From the NCBI RefSeq assembly GCF_026107455.2, contig NZ_JAPCHY010000010.1, forward strand, positions 62,001 to 126,000: a DNA stretch of 64,000 nucleotides, in the 5' to 3' direction. This DNA is from Xanthomonas chitinilytica (GTDB lineage: Bacteria; Pseudomonadota; Gammaproteobacteria; Xanthomonadales; Xanthomonadaceae). This document shows, one piece after another, positions 25,526-34,978 of the stretch. A program made the translations under genes and the position numbers. The notes below the pieces were generated by a model, which had not been told where the DNA came from, ran no database searches, and saw only the letters and a list, made by a program, of their open reading frames with translations. The number at the start of each line of letters is the position of its first letter. The stretch's first letter is position 1.

Positions 25526-26752
25526 ATGAGCAACATCAATTACGACGTCATCCAGCAGCCGGGCGCGGCGCCGATCAAGCTGTGGACCCGCGGCGTGCCG
25601 CTGGAAGACCAGGCGCGCGAGCAGCTGCAGAACATCGCGCGGCTGCCGTTCATCCACCAATGGATCGCGGTGATGCCCGACGTGCACCTGGGCAAGGGCG
25701 CGACCGTGGGTTCGGTGGTGCCGACCGTCGGCGCGATCATCCCGGCCGCGGTCGGCGTGGACATCGGCTGCGGCATGATCGCCACCCGCACCACGCTGAC
25801 CGCCAGCGATCTGCCCGACAACCTGTCGGCGCTGCGCAGCGCGATCGAGCGCGCGGTGCCGCACGGGCGCAGCGTGACCCGCGGTGGCCGCGACAAGGGC
25901 AGCTGGGACACGCCGCCGGAGCTGGCCGTCGAGGGCTGGTCGCAGCTGGCGGCCGACTTCGCGCTGATCTGCGAGCGCCACCCGAAGCTGAAGAACACCA
26001 ACAACCTCAAGCACCTGGGAACGCTGGGCACCGGCAACCACTTCGTCGAGGTGTGCCTGGACGGGGAGCAGCGGGTGTGGTTCATGCTGCACTCCGGTTC
26101 GCGCGGCGTGGGCAATGCCATCGGCACCTACTTCATCGAACTGGCCAAGCGGGAAATGCGCCGCTGGATGATCAACCTGCCCGACCAGGACCTGGCCTAT
26201 TTGCCGGAAGGCAGCCAGTACTACGGCGACTACGTGTTCGCGGTGGACTGGGCGCAGCGTTTCGCCCGCATGAACCGCGAGGTGATGATGCGCAACGTGG
26301 TCGCGGCGGCGCGGACCGTCATCGCCAAGCCGTTCGAGGCGCAGGCCGAGGCGGTCAACTGCCACCACAACTACGTCAGCCGCGAGCGCCACTTCGACAA
26401 GGACGTGCTGGTCACGCGCAAGGGCGCGGTGAGCGCGCGCAAGGGCGAGCTGGGCATCATCCCGGGCAGCATGGGCGCCAAGAGCTTCATCGTGCGCGGC
26501 CTGGGCAACGCCGACAGCTTCCACAGCTGCAGCCACGGCGCCGGCCGGGTGATGAGCCGCACCCAGGCGCGCAAGCTGATCAGCGTGGACGACCACGCCA
26601 AGGCCACCGCCCATGTGGAATGCCGCAAGGACGCCGAGGTGGTGGACGAGTCGCCGGCCGCCTACAAGCCGATCGAAGCGGTGATGGAGGCGCAGCGCGA
26701 CCTGGTGGAGATCGTGCATACCCTGCGCCAGGTGGTCTGCGTCAAGGGCTGA
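25526..26752 (+). CDS. rtcB: RtcB, 3'-phosphate RNA ligase (GTP-dependent)
   Basis: A 408-residue RNA ligase that joins 3'-phosphate or 2',3'-cyclic phosphate ends to 5'-OH ends, using Mn and GTP. Metal-binding elements are VDIGCGM (Cys82), GTLGTGNHFVEV and HSGSRGVGN; the guanylylated His337 sits in SCSHGAGRVMSR, and NCHHNYV is also present. Length equals E. coli RtcB. AGGAAAG precedes the ATG. Downstream of the Y-RNA array and 88 bases upstream of rtcA, the conserved rtcBA order. Confidence 0.97.
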   Translation: MSNINYDVIQQPGAAPIKLWTRGVPLEDQAREQLQNIARLPFIHQWIAVMPDVHLGKGATVGSVVPTVGAIIPAAVGVDIGCGMIATRTTLTASDLPDNLSALRSAIERAVPHGRSVTRGGRDKGSWDTPPELAVEGWSQLAADFALICERHPKLKNTNNLKHLGTLGTGNHFVEVCLDGEQRVWFMLHSGSRGVGNAIGTYFIELAKREMRRWMINLPDQDLAYLPEGSQYYGDYVFAVDWAQRFARMNREVMMRNVVAAARTVIAKPFEAQAEAVNCHHNYVSRERHFDKDVLVTRKGAVSARKGELGIIPGSMGAKSFIVRGLGNADSFHSCSHGAGRVMSRTQARKLISVDDHAKATAHVECRKDAEVVDESPAAYKPIEAVMEAQRDLVEIVHTLRQVVCVKG

Positions 26753-26813
26753 GCGACAGCGCACGCCGCCCGTGCATGTGCATGCGCGTACGCGACATGC
26801 ATCCAACGACATC

Positions 26814-26831
26814 CCGGCACCGAGGTGCCGG
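26814..26831 (+). other. Hairpin in rtcB-rtcA gap
   Basis: CCGGCACC-GA-GGTGCCGG is a perfect 8-bp palindrome 10 bases before the rtcA ATG, in the position where a ribosome site would be. It could limit rtcA translation or be a processing signal. Another partial inverted repeat (TGCATGT...ACATGCA) lies at about 26773-26801. Confidence 0.45.
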
Positions 26832-26840
26832 CAAGCTGCA

Positions 26841-27872
26841 ATGGATTTTCCGGATATGGAGATGATCGAACTGGACGGGAGCGGTGGCGGCGGACAGCTG
26901 CTGCGTTCCGCCTTGACCCTCAGCCTGTGCACCGGCATCGGCTTCGGCATGAGCAACATCCGCGCCGGACGCCGTCGCCCGGGGTTGATGCGCCAGCACC
27001 TGACCGCCGTCAACGCCGCCGCCGCCATCGGCGGCGCACGCACGTACGGCGCTGAGCTGGGGGCGACGACGCTGCGCTTCGAGCCCGGCCCGGTGCAGGC
27101 CGGCGACTACCGTTTCGCCACCGGCAGCGCCGGCTCGGCGACGCTGGTGCTGCAGACCGTGCTGCCCGCGCTCTGGCAGGCGCCGGCGCCATCGCGGCTG
27201 CGGCTGGAGGGCGGCACCCACAACCCGCTGGCACCGAGCGCGGACTTCATCGCTGGCAGCTACCTGCCGGCGCTGGCGCGGATGGGCGTGCAGGCCTCGC
27301 TCGCGCTGGAACGGCCGGGCTTCCACCCGGCCGGCGGCGGCGTGCTGCACGCTACGGTGGCGCCGTGCGCGGCGTTGCGGCCGTGCGACTTCGACGCGCG
27401 CGGCGCATTGGCCGCGGTCGAGGCCAGGGTGCTGCTGTCGGGGCTGCCGGCCGCCATCGGCCAGCGCGAGCTGCAGGTGCTGGCCGAACGGCTGGGCGTG
27501 GACGCCCATCCGCGCCACGTCGAATGCGTGCGTCCGGCGCTGGGGCCGGGCAACACCGTCCTGGTCCAGGTCCGCCACGACGCGCACGTGGAAGTCTTCA
27601 GCGGCCACGGCGAGCGCGGCGTGTCGGCCGAACGGGTCGCCGGGCGCGTGGCCGAGGAGGTGCGCCGCTACCTGGATGGCGGCGCCTGCGTGGGCGAACA
27701 CCTGTCCGACCAGTTGCTGCTGCCGATGGCGCTGGCCGGGGCCGGCGGCTTCACCACTCACGTGCTGAGCGACCACCTGGTCGGCAACGCGCGCCTGATC
27801 GAGAAATTCCTGCCGGTCGAGTTCGAGTGGCGGCAGGCCGGCGGGCAATGGCGGGTGACGGTGAGCCGTTGA
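26841..27872 (+). CDS. rtcA: RtcA, RNA 3'-terminal phosphate cyclase
   Basis: A 343-residue ATP-dependent cyclase that converts RNA 3'-phosphates to 2',3'-cyclic phosphates and can adenylylate 5' ends. The N-terminal signature LDGSGGGGQLLRSALTLS and the RRRPGLMRQHLTAV segment are conserved; the adenylylated His287 is in VGEHLSDQLLLPMALAG near the C-terminus. The ATG at 26841 matches the family start; an earlier in-frame ATG runs into the intergenic hairpins. Last gene of the RtcR-controlled unit. Confidence 0.95.
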   Translation: MDFPDMEMIELDGSGGGGQLLRSALTLSLCTGIGFGMSNIRAGRRRPGLMRQHLTAVNAAAAIGGARTYGAELGATTLRFEPGPVQAGDYRFATGSAGSATLVLQTVLPALWQAPAPSRLRLEGGTHNPLAPSADFIAGSYLPALARMGVQASLALERPGFHPAGGGVLHATVAPCAALRPCDFDARGALAAVEARVLLSGLPAAIGQRELQVLAERLGVDAHPRHVECVRPALGPGNTVLVQVRHDAHVEVFSGHGERGVSAERVAGRVAEEVRRYLDGGACVGEHLSDQLLLPMALAGAGGFTTHVLSDHLVGNARLIEKFLPVEFEWRQAGGQWRVTVSR

Positions 27873-28112
27873 GTCCCGGCGCGTGCGGCTGGTCCCGGCC
27901 CACCGGACAAGGGGGGCGGGGACGTGCCGGCCCGGTAGCGGTCGGTGATGCCGGGCAGTGGGCTGTGGGCAGATCCGTGCAGCGCGAGTGGCCACCGCCC
28001 CGCGGGGTGCCGTTGCATTCGAGGCGCTGCCATTGAAGTTCGGCGTTCCGGGCGTTCCCGGAGCCGGGTTCGTGCTGTGCTGCGACGGGTAGGCCGGAGC
28101 GGCTGCCTGCCG

Positions 28113-28997
28113 TCAGCCCAGGGTCCGCAACGCCGTGCGCAGCGCCTGGTGCAGTGGTGCCAGCGCAGGATCCGGGGCGAGATCGAGCTGCGCGTTCAGC
28201 GCCGCCAGGAAGGTCAGCAGGTTGTGCCGCCGCACCAGCCAGTCGCGATCGTTCCAGGCCGGTCCGGCCTCGTCCAGCCGCGCGGTCAGGCCGGAAAACC
28301 AGTGCCGCCAGTAGTCTTCGTCGTGCAGCCCGCGGCGCGCGGCGTACAGGACCGGCCGTGCCAGCCGCTCGTACTCGCCCTCGACATAGGCATGCGGCGC
28401 CGGCGGCAGCACCTGGCTGGCCACGGCGGCGAGCAGTGGATCCAGTTGCGCGCGGTCGAGGGCCGGATTCAACGCCAGCTGCATCAGCCAGTCGGCACCG
28501 TGCGCGATCCCGTGGCGCCAGCCGTCGCGGCTGTCGTAGCCGCGGTAGTCGCGGATCCCGGCCAGGTAACGCGCCGCCTGCGCCACCATCGCCACACGTT
28601 CGTCGTCGCCCATCCATGGCGCCCGCCGGTCGGTACGGGCGATCTCGGCCAGCATCAGCGCGGCGAACGGCGGGCCGAAGCCGGCAGGGTCCGGGGCGTG
28701 CAGGCGCGCGTAGCCATGCTCGCGCAGTTCGCGCAGCGTCGCCTCGTCGAGCAGGCCGCCGCGCATCCAGGCGGTCAGCGCGGCCAGCGCGGTGCCGTCG
28801 CGCAGCGCCGGGTCCCGCGCTTCCAGGCAGGGCAGCAGCGCCAGTGCCAGGCGATGGCGCTGCCCGGACTCCGCGATGGCGAAGTCTCCCTGCCTGAGCC
28901 GCTCGAACGTGGCGGGGTCCGCCGAGGGCGACGGGCAGGCGGCAGCGATCGCCGGGGCGAAGAGCAGGCCGAACGACAGCAGCAAGGCCGTGCGCAT
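28113..28997 (-). CDS. DUF2785 domain exported protein
   Basis: A 294-residue protein with a signal peptide (LLLSFGLLFAPAIAAA). The body matches DUF2785: RHGIAHGADWLMQLALNP, YDSRDGWRHG and DEDYWRHWFSGL are the conserved His/Trp-rich segments. Function is unknown. AAGGA lies 9 bases upstream of the ATG on the minus strand, which fixes the start. About 240 bases of non-coding DNA separate its 3' end from rtcA (convergent); I see no terminator there. Confidence 0.8.
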   Translation of the reverse strand: MRTALLLSFGLLFAPAIAAACPSPSADPATFERLRQGDFAIAESGQRHRLALALLPCLEARDPALRDGTALAALTAWMRGGLLDEATLRELREHGYARLHAPDPAGFGPPFAALMLAEIARTDRRAPWMGDDERVAMVAQAARYLAGIRDYRGYDSRDGWRHGIAHGADWLMQLALNPALDRAQLDPLLAAVASQVLPPAPHAYVEGEYERLARPVLYAARRGLHDEDYWRHWFSGLTARLDEAGPAWNDRDWLVRRHNLLTFLAALNAQLDLAPDPALAPLHQALRTALRTLG

Positions 28998-29192
28998 GAA
29001 GGGGAATCCTTGGGAATCGGGAGCATCACGTTGCCGCAATCGCAGGGGGGAGCCCTGTCGGCGTCGGGCCTGATGCTTGACGGGCCTTGGCATTGAGGCG
29101 GCATGGATGCCGAGGGTGCCGGAAGCGGAGGAGGCATATCGGAACGAAGGGGCACCCGGTGTGGCGATGATCGATGCCGGCCGGATTCCCCT

Positions 29193-29924
29193 TCAGCACT
29201 CCGTCGCCTGGCCGGCCGCGTAGCGCAGGCCGCGCCGCAGCTGCGCCAGGAAGTTCGCATCGGCGTAGACCGCGTCGTCGTGGCCCAAGCCGGTGTACCA
29301 GCTGCGGCCGCCGTCGAAGGCGTGGCACCAGGCGATCGGATGGTCCGCGCCCATGCGGCCGCCTTCGTAGAGCGTTTCGTCCACGGTGGCGACCACCCGT
29401 ACCTGGCCGCGCGGATTGCTGCGGTAGTTGTAGAGCTCGTCGCGGATCGGCCAGGCTTCGCCGTCGGGCCGGCCGTCGCGTTCGGGCTGCACGCGGGTCG
29501 ACTGCAGGCCCGGCGGGTGCCCGCCGAACCAGGCGCCGACCAGCTGGCCGTACCACGGCCAGTCGTACTCGGTGTCGGCCGCCGCATGCACGCCGAGGAA
29601 ACCGCCGCCGCCGCGGACGAAGCCTTCCAGCGCCGCCTGCTGCGCCGGGTCGAGCACGTCGCCGGTGGTGCTGGCGAACACCACCACCCGGTAGCGGGCC
29701 AGGTTGTCCGGGTTGAAGTCGCCGGCATCCTCGCTGTGGTCGGCGGCCATTCCGGCGTCGGCGGCCAGCCGCCGCAGCGTCGCCACCGCGGTCGGAATCG
29801 AATCGTGGCGGAACCCGGCGGTCTTGCTGAAGACCAGGACGCGCTCGGCGGCAGGCGCGGCGGGAACGCTGCCGGCCATCAGCACGGCAAGCGAACACAA
29901 CAGGACGAAGGCGGATCGGCGCAT
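29193..29924 (-). CDS. ThuA-like domain exported protein
   Basis: A 243-residue protein with a signal peptide (AFVLLCSLAVLMAGSVPAAPA). The ThuA domain, a glutamine-amidotransferase-like flavodoxin fold used in sugar metabolism, shows VLVFSKTAGFRHDSIP, VVVFASTTGDVLD, GGGFLGVHAAADTEYDW, HPIAWCHAFDGGRSWYTGLGH. It may act on or bind carbohydrate in the periplasm. Single gene, same strand as the DUF2785 gene but with about 195 bases between. Confidence 0.85.
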   Translation of the reverse strand: MRRSAFVLLCSLAVLMAGSVPAAPAAERVLVFSKTAGFRHDSIPTAVATLRRLAADAGMAADHSEDAGDFNPDNLARYRVVVFASTTGDVLDPAQQAALEGFVRGGGGFLGVHAAADTEYDWPWYGQLVGAWFGGHPPGLQSTRVQPERDGRPDGEAWPIRDELYNYRSNPRGQVRVVATVDETLYEGGRMGADHPIAWCHAFDGGRSWYTGLGHDDAVYADANFLAQLRRGLRYAAGQATEC

Positions 29925-30068
29925 GTCCCGATTCTGCCATGGCCGCCAGCCCTGCCAGGTTGCGCACTGCAGCGAAGTCGCCGACGACCATCGGAGACCG
30001 GCATCGCCGCCGCCGTCTTTCCCGCACGGTCACGCCGTGGTCGGCATCCTCCCGGTCCGAGCGGAGGA

Positions 30069-30598
30069 ATGGCGATGGACCCGAGCGAGAAGCGGAAGAT
30101 GCCGCCCGGCCAGCCGCACGACCCGGGCGATGCGCAGCTGCAGGCCGGGCAGGCGGCGGCGACGGCGTGGATGGTGCGCTACAGCGCGGCGTTGGCCGAG
30201 CCGCCGGCGATGCGGCATGCGCGGCTGCGCGGACGGCCCGGCCCGGCCGGCGGCGGCGTGCTGGTACGGCTCCGTTCCACTGCGGCTGCGGCTACAACCC
30301 GCACCTGGAGGCCGGCGTGTTCCTGGACTTCGACTGCGTGGTCCGGGACGCGGCCGAGGTCCGCATCGGCGCCGGCACCGGGCTCGGGCCGGCGATACGG
30401 AACCACGCGGCCGACCATCCGCGCGATGCGGCCGGCCGCGCCGGTAGGCTGGAGTTGGGGCGGCCGGTGCGGATCGGGCGCGGCGTCTGGATCGGAGGCG
30501 GTGCCGCCGTCCTGCCGGGCGTCACCATCGGCGCCGGCACGGTGGTCGGCAACCCGGCGCGGCCATGCGCCCGCCATGCCGACGTCGCCGGCAATTGA
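30069..30598 (+). pseudogene. maa: Maltose/galactoside O-acetyltransferase-like gene, frameshifted
   Basis: From 30069 one frame gives the Maa N-terminus (MPPGQPHDPGDAQLQAGQAA...AWMVRYSAALAEPP). About 30271-30274 the reading must shift by one base: the other frame continues APFHCGCGYNPHLEAGVFLD, VRIGAGTGLGPAI and VWIGGGAAVLPGVTIGAGTV, the hexapeptide-repeat acetyltransferase fold. A single missing C in CTCCGTTCC would explain it. The end is also disturbed (GNPARP precedes an unusual tail). GGAGGA precedes the start. Either a decayed gene or an assembly error. Confidence 0.75.
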
Positions 30599-30677
30599 TC
30601 TGGCTCAAGGCGCGGCCGTCCGCACCGGTGTGTCATGGTAATCATCCCGCGAACGCGGGCAGTCCAGGAGCAACGAC

Positions 30678-31124
30678 ATGTACAAGCGCATTCTGATCGC
30701 CACCGACGGTTCCGAGCTCTCCGCCAAGGGCCTGAGCAAGGGCCTGGAACTGGCCCAGGGCCTGGGAGCCGAAGTCGATATCGTCACCGTGTCCGAACCG
30801 TGGGCCGTGGGCATGTACGACGCCATGGGCTGGAGCGTCGGCTACGAGACCAGCCCGGAGTACAAGCAGGACCGCGAGGATGCCGCGCAGAAGATCCTGC
30901 AGCCGGCGCTGGAGGCCGCGGCCGCGGCCGGGGTGAAGGCGACCCCGCGGCACGTGCTGGACCGCTACGCGGCCGACGGCATCATCGATACCGCGGCCGA
31001 GTGCCAGAGCGACCTGATCGTGATGACCTCGCATGGCCGCCGCGGCGTGAGCCGGGTGCTGCTGGGCAGCCAGACCACGGAAGTGCTGGCGCGCAGCACG
31101 GTGCCGGTGCTGGTGATCCGCTGA
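30678..31124 (+). CDS. Universal stress protein (UspA family, ATP-binding type)
   Basis: A 148-residue single Usp domain starting MYKRILIATDGSELSAKGL. The ATP-binding motif G-x2-G-x9-G-S/T is intact (SHGRRGVSRVLLGSQTTEV), so it belongs to the nucleotide-binding subgroup. Such proteins accumulate in stress or growth arrest. CAGGAG lies 10 bases before the ATG, preceded by a perfect CCCGCGAACGCGGG palindrome in the leader. Single gene. Confidence 0.92.
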   Translation: MYKRILIATDGSELSAKGLSKGLELAQGLGAEVDIVTVSEPWAVGMYDAMGWSVGYETSPEYKQDREDAAQKILQPALEAAAAAGVKATPRHVLDRYAADGIIDTAAECQSDLIVMTSHGRRGVSRVLLGSQTTEVLARSTVPVLVIR

Positions 31125-31200
31125 GCGCCGGCGCGGTCCCGGCCGAGCGGGGGCGGCACGGTGGGGGCGGCTGCCGGGCCGCCCGCGCGCGCACCGGCCT

Positions 31201-31440
31201 TCAGTTGCGCAGCTTGAGCGTCTGCGATTCGTCCAGCGTGCCGTCGCTCTGGACCACGACGTAGCGGGGGCTGGCACGTTCGAACAGCACCGGGACCGGG
31301 TCGCGGAACAGCGGCCTGCGGACGAACCTCAGCTGCCAGCCGAAGAACTCCAGGGTTTCCACGGCCTGTCGTTGTTGCGGGGTGAGCCCTTCGTGCAGGC
31401 TCGCGGGAGTGTGGAGGGTACGGCGTTCCGGCGTGTTCAT
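31201..31440 (-). CDS. Conserved hypothetical 79-residue protein
   Basis: A small soluble protein reading LTPQQRQAVETLEFFGWQLR, then FVRRPLFRDPVPVLFE and YVVVQSDGTLDESQTLKLR. I recall close relatives in other gamma-proteobacteria without a function; the Phe-Val-Arg-Arg-Pro-Leu-Phe core seems characteristic. No signal peptide. Lies on the minus strand between the Usp gene and the DUF2782 lipoprotein. Confidence 0.7.
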   Translation of the reverse strand: MNTPERRTLHTPASLHEGLTPQQRQAVETLEFFGWQLRFVRRPLFRDPVPVLFERASPRYVVVQSDGTLDESQTLKLRN

Positions 31441-31549
31441 CGGGAGGGGGAGGACGGCAATGACCTCTCCCGTGCAAGCAAGGAGCGTTCCGTTCCGGCC
31501 GGTACGCGGGGGAGTGGGAGTGGCGGCGACGCCTTGTCGCCGCTGCCGC

Positions 31550-31834
31550 TTACCAGCTGTACAGCTTCCAGTACACCGGCGACACCTTGTCCTTGTCGTT
31601 GTCCATGCGGCCGTCGCCGTTGCGGTCGTAGATGTAGTACGGCGCGCCGCGCAGCGGCGTCACCTTGACCATGCGCAGCTGGCCGCTGACGCGGTATTCC
31701 TCGACCGTGTCGCCGTTGTCCAGGGTGCGGCTGGCGACCTCGGCGCCGGTCACGTCCACGGGCGCGTCGGCAAGGCCGCCACTGCTGGCGCAGCCAGCCA
31801 GGGCGAGCAGGGAAACCAGCATCAGGTTCTTCAT
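31550..31834 (-). CDS. DUF2782 lipoprotein
   Basis: A 94-residue protein with a lipoprotein signal (LMLVSLLALAGC, lipobox LAGC). The conserved DUF2782 core is TLDNGDTVEEYRVSGQLRMVKVTP followed in pieces by YYIYDRNGDGRMDNDKD; the DxNxDGxxD stretch resembles a calcium loop. It is divergent from polA with about 80 bases between, a gene order typical of this bacterial family. Start at 31834 follows AAAGGAATG-type leader. Confidence 0.85.
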   Translation of the reverse strand: MKNLMLVSLLALAGCASSGGLADAPVDVTGAEVASRTLDNGDTVEEYRVSGQLRMVKVTPLRGAPYYIYDRNGDGRMDNDKDKVSPVYWKLYSW

Positions 31835-31903
31835 CGACGGCATTCCTTTCGGGGGTTCCTGCACGATTATGCCCCCGGCGCAGGCCGCGCGAGTGCGGAC
31901 GCG

Positions 31904-31909
31904 TAGAAT
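31904..31909 (+). promoter_or_regulatory. -10 element 6 bases before polA ATG
   Basis: TAGAAT ends six bases (CGCCGC) before the polA ATG at 31916; no ribosome site fits in between. This is the clearest of the leaderless-type starts in the window. Confidence 0.6.
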
Positions 31910-31915
31910 CGCCGC

Positions 31916-34684
31916 ATGAGCAGACTAGTCCTGATTGACGGTTCCAGTTACCTGTACCGCGCCTTCCACGCGCTTCCACCATTGAGCAACGCCGCCGGCG
32001 AACCCACCGGCGCGCTGTTCGGCGTGGTCAACATGCTGCGCGCGACGCTGAAGGAGAAGCCGGAATACGTCGCCTTCGTGGTCGACGCACCGGGCAAGAC
32101 CTTCCGCGACGAGCTGTATGCCGAGTACAAGGCCAACCGGCCGCCGATGCCGGACGAGCTGCGCTCGCAGGTCGAGCCGATGTGCCGGATCGTCGAGGCG
32201 CTGGGCATCACCATCCTGCGCGTGCCCGGGGTGGAGGCCGACGACGTGATCGGCACGCTGGCGCTGCGCGGGGCGGACGAGCAGCTGGACGTCACCATCT
32301 CCACCAGCGACAAGGACTTCGCCCAGCTGGTGCGGCCCGGGGTGCAGCTGGTCAACACCATGACCGGCAGCCGTACCGACTCCGATGCCGCGGTGATCGA
32401 GAAGTTCGGCGTGCGCGCCGGACAGATCGTCGATTACCTGGCGCTGATGGGCGATGCCGTGGACAACGTGCCCGGCGTGGAGAAGTGCGGGCCCAAGACC
32501 GCCGCCAAGTGGCTGGCCGAGTACGGCTCGCTCGACGGGGTGATGGCCGCGGCGGAAGCGATGAAGGGCAAGATCGGCGAGAACCTGCGCGCCGCATTGC
32601 CGCGGCTGCCGCTCAACCGCGAGCTGGTGACGATCCGCACCGATGTGGAGCTGGAGCAGGGACCACGCAGCCTGGTGCTGCGCGAACGCGACGCCGACAC
32701 GCTGCGCGAGCTGTACCAGCGCTACGGCTTCACCCAGGCGCTGCGCGAACTGGACGGCGGCGCGCCGGCGGTCCCGGCGGGGGGCGAATCCCCGGCCAGC
32801 CTGCGCGGCACCGCCGCCGGCTATGCCAAGGCCGCCGTGCCGGCCGGGGAAGCGCCGGAGGCGGCGCTGTCCGCCAGGGGCGAGTACCAGACGGTACTGG
32901 ACGGCGAGCAGTTGCAGGCATGGATACAGCGTCTGCGCGCGGCCGACGAGTTCGCGTTCGATACCGAGACCGACGCGCTCGATGCGATGCGCGCCAACCT
33001 GGTGGGCGTGAGCCTGGCGGTGGAGCCGGGCAAGGCCGCCTACATTCCGGTCGGCCACGACTATCCGGGCGCCCCCAGCCAGCTGCCGCGCGGGCAGGTG
33101 CTCGACGCGCTGCGACCGCTGCTGGAGGACCCGGGCCGGAAGAAGCTGGGCCAGCACGGCAAGTACGACCTGCACGTGCTGCGCCGCCACGGCGTGGAGG
33201 TTCGCGGCTACCACGACGACACCATGCTCGAGAGCTTCGTGCTCAATTCCACCGCCAGCCGCCACGACATGGATTCGCTGGCGCAGCGCTACCTCGGCTA
33301 CCAGACCATCCGGTTCGAGGACGTGGCCGGCAAGGGCGCCAAGCAGATCCCGTTCTCGCAGGTCGGCATCGACGAGGCCAGCGACTACGCCGCCGAGGAT
33401 GCCGACATCACCCTGCGCCTGCACCGCGTGCTGTCGGCGCAGCTGCAGGCCGAGCCGGCGCTGGAGAAGGTCTACCGCGAGATCGAGATGCCGCTGGTGC
33501 CGGTGCTGGCGCGCATCGAGGCCAACGGCGTTTCCATCGACAGCGTCGAACTGAAGCGGCAGAGCGCGGACCTGTCCGCGCGCATGCTGGCCGCGCAGCA
33601 GAAGGCCACCGCGCTGGCCGGTCGCACCTTCAATCTGGACTCGCCCAAGCAGCTGCAGGCGGTGCTGTTCGACGAACTGGGCCTGCCGGCGCTGGTGAAG
33701 ACGCCCAAGGGCCAGCCTTCCACCAACGAGGAGGCGCTGGAGGCGATCGCCGACCAGCACGAACTGCCGCGGGTGATCCTCGAGTACCGCGGGCTGGCCA
33801 AGCTGCGCAGCACCTACACCGACAAGCTGCCGGAGATGGTCAATCCCGACACCGGCCGCGTGCACACCAGCTACCACCAGTCCGGCGCCGCCACCGGCCG
33901 CCTGTCCTCGTCCGATCCGAACCTGCAGAACATCCCGATCCGCACCGACGACGGCCGCCGCATCCGCAAGGCGTTCGTCGCCCCGGCGGGACGCAAGCTG
34001 ATGGCCTGCGACTACTCGCAGATCGAGCTGCGGATCATGGCCCACCTGTCCGAGGATCCGGGCCTGATCGGCGCCTTCGAGCAGGGCCTGGACGTGCACC
34101 GCGCCACCGCCGCCGAGGTGTTCGGTCGCAGCCTGGAGGAGGTGACGTCCAACGAGCGCCGCGCCGCCAAGGCGATCAACTTCGGCCTGATGTACGGCAT
34201 GAGCGCGTTCGGACTGGCGAAGAACCTGGGCATCGATCGCGGCCAGGCGCAGGATTACGTGTCGCTGTACTTCAGCCGCTACCCGGCGGTGCGCGACTTC
34301 ATGGAGCGCATGCGCGTTCAGGCGCGTGAACAGGGCTATGTGGAAACCCTGTTCGGCCGCAGGCTGTACCTGAACGACATCCACGCCCGCAACCAGGGCC
34401 TGCGTGCCGGCGCCGAGCGCGCGGCGATCAACGCGCCGATGCAGGGCTCGGCGGCGGACATCATCAAGCGCGCCATGGTCAGCGTGGACGACTGGCTGTG
34501 CGGACACCGCGAGCGCGCGCTGATGATCCTGCAGGTGCACGACGAACTGGTGTTCGAGGCCGACGCCGATTTCGTCGACACCCTGCGCGACGAAGTGGTG
34601 GCGCGGATGTCGGCGGCGGCGACGCTGCGGGTGCCGCTGGTGGTGGATACCGGGGTGGGGGATAACTGGGACGAAGCGCACTGA
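31916..34684 (+). CDS. polA: DNA polymerase I
   Basis: A 922-residue family A polymerase with all three activities apparent. The 5'-nuclease domain (LVLIDGSSYLYRAFHALPPL, STSDKDFAQLV) covers about 1-290. The proofreading DEDD exonuclease retains FAFDTETDAL and YAAEDADITLRL. The polymerase domain shows GAATGRLSSSDPNLQNIPIR, CDYSQIELRIMAHLS, KAINFGLMYGMSAFGL and VHDELVFEAD. The C-terminus ends TGVGDNWDEAH as in other PolA. The 3' end of the gene is duplicated in tandem repeats just downstream. Confidence 0.97.
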   Translation: MSRLVLIDGSSYLYRAFHALPPLSNAAGEPTGALFGVVNMLRATLKEKPEYVAFVVDAPGKTFRDELYAEYKANRPPMPDELRSQVEPMCRIVEALGITILRVPGVEADDVIGTLALRGADEQLDVTISTSDKDFAQLVRPGVQLVNTMTGSRTDSDAAVIEKFGVRAGQIVDYLALMGDAVDNVPGVEKCGPKTAAKWLAEYGSLDGVMAAAEAMKGKIGENLRAALPRLPLNRELVTIRTDVELEQGPRSLVLRERDADTLRELYQRYGFTQALRELDGGAPAVPAGGESPASLRGTAAGYAKAAVPAGEAPEAALSARGEYQTVLDGEQLQAWIQRLRAADEFAFDTETDALDAMRANLVGVSLAVEPGKAAYIPVGHDYPGAPSQLPRGQVLDALRPLLEDPGRKKLGQHGKYDLHVLRRHGVEVRGYHDDTMLESFVLNSTASRHDMDSLAQRYLGYQTIRFEDVAGKGAKQIPFSQVGIDEASDYAAEDADITLRLHRVLSAQLQAEPALEKVYREIEMPLVPVLARIEANGVSIDSVELKRQSADLSARMLAAQQKATALAGRTFNLDSPKQLQAVLFDELGLPALVKTPKGQPSTNEEALEAIADQHELPRVILEYRGLAKLRSTYTDKLPEMVNPDTGRVHTSYHQSGAATGRLSSSDPNLQNIPIRTDDGRRIRKAFVAPAGRKLMACDYSQIELRIMAHLSEDPGLIGAFEQGLDVHRATAAEVFGRSLEEVTSNERRAAKAINFGLMYGMSAFGLAKNLGIDRGQAQDYVSLYFSRYPAVRDFMERMRVQAREQGYVETLFGRRLYLNDIHARNQGLRAGAERAAINAPMQGSAADIIKRAMVSVDDWLCGHRERALMILQVHDELVFEADADFVDTLRDEVVARMSAAATLRVPLVVDTGVGDNWDEAH

Positions 34685-34978
34685 TCCTGGCCCTTCACTC
34701 CACCGGCGCGTGGCGACGCGGCAGGCGTGAACGCTGTGGGGGTGCGGCTGCATGGCGCGGGACGAAGCGCACTGATCCCGGCCCTTCACTCCACCGGCGC
34801 GTGGCGACGCGGCAGGCGTGGACGCTGTGGGGGTGCGGCTGCATGGCGCGGGACGAAGCGCACTGATCCTGGCCCTTCACTCCACCGGCGCGTGGCGACG
34901 CGGCAGGCGTGGACGCTGTGGGATGCGGCGGCGCGGCGCGGGACGAAGCGCACCGATCCTGGCCATTCACTCTCCGGC
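34670..34978 (+). repeat. 91-bp tandem repeats copying the end of polA
   Basis: The block starting GACGAAGCGCACTGATC at 34670 (the last polA codons Asp-Glu-Ala-His and stop) recurs at 34761, 34852 and 34942: three full units of 91, 91 and 90 bases and a partial fourth. Units 1 and 2 are nearly identical and the last is more diverged. Each copy repeats the TTCACTCCACCGGCGCGTGG segment. Confidence 0.93.

Noticed and set aside
31925..34789. 954-codon open frame on the minus strand opposite polA
   Set aside because: Antisense shadow of polA; composition is that of frame-shadow sequence and it lacks recognisable domains.
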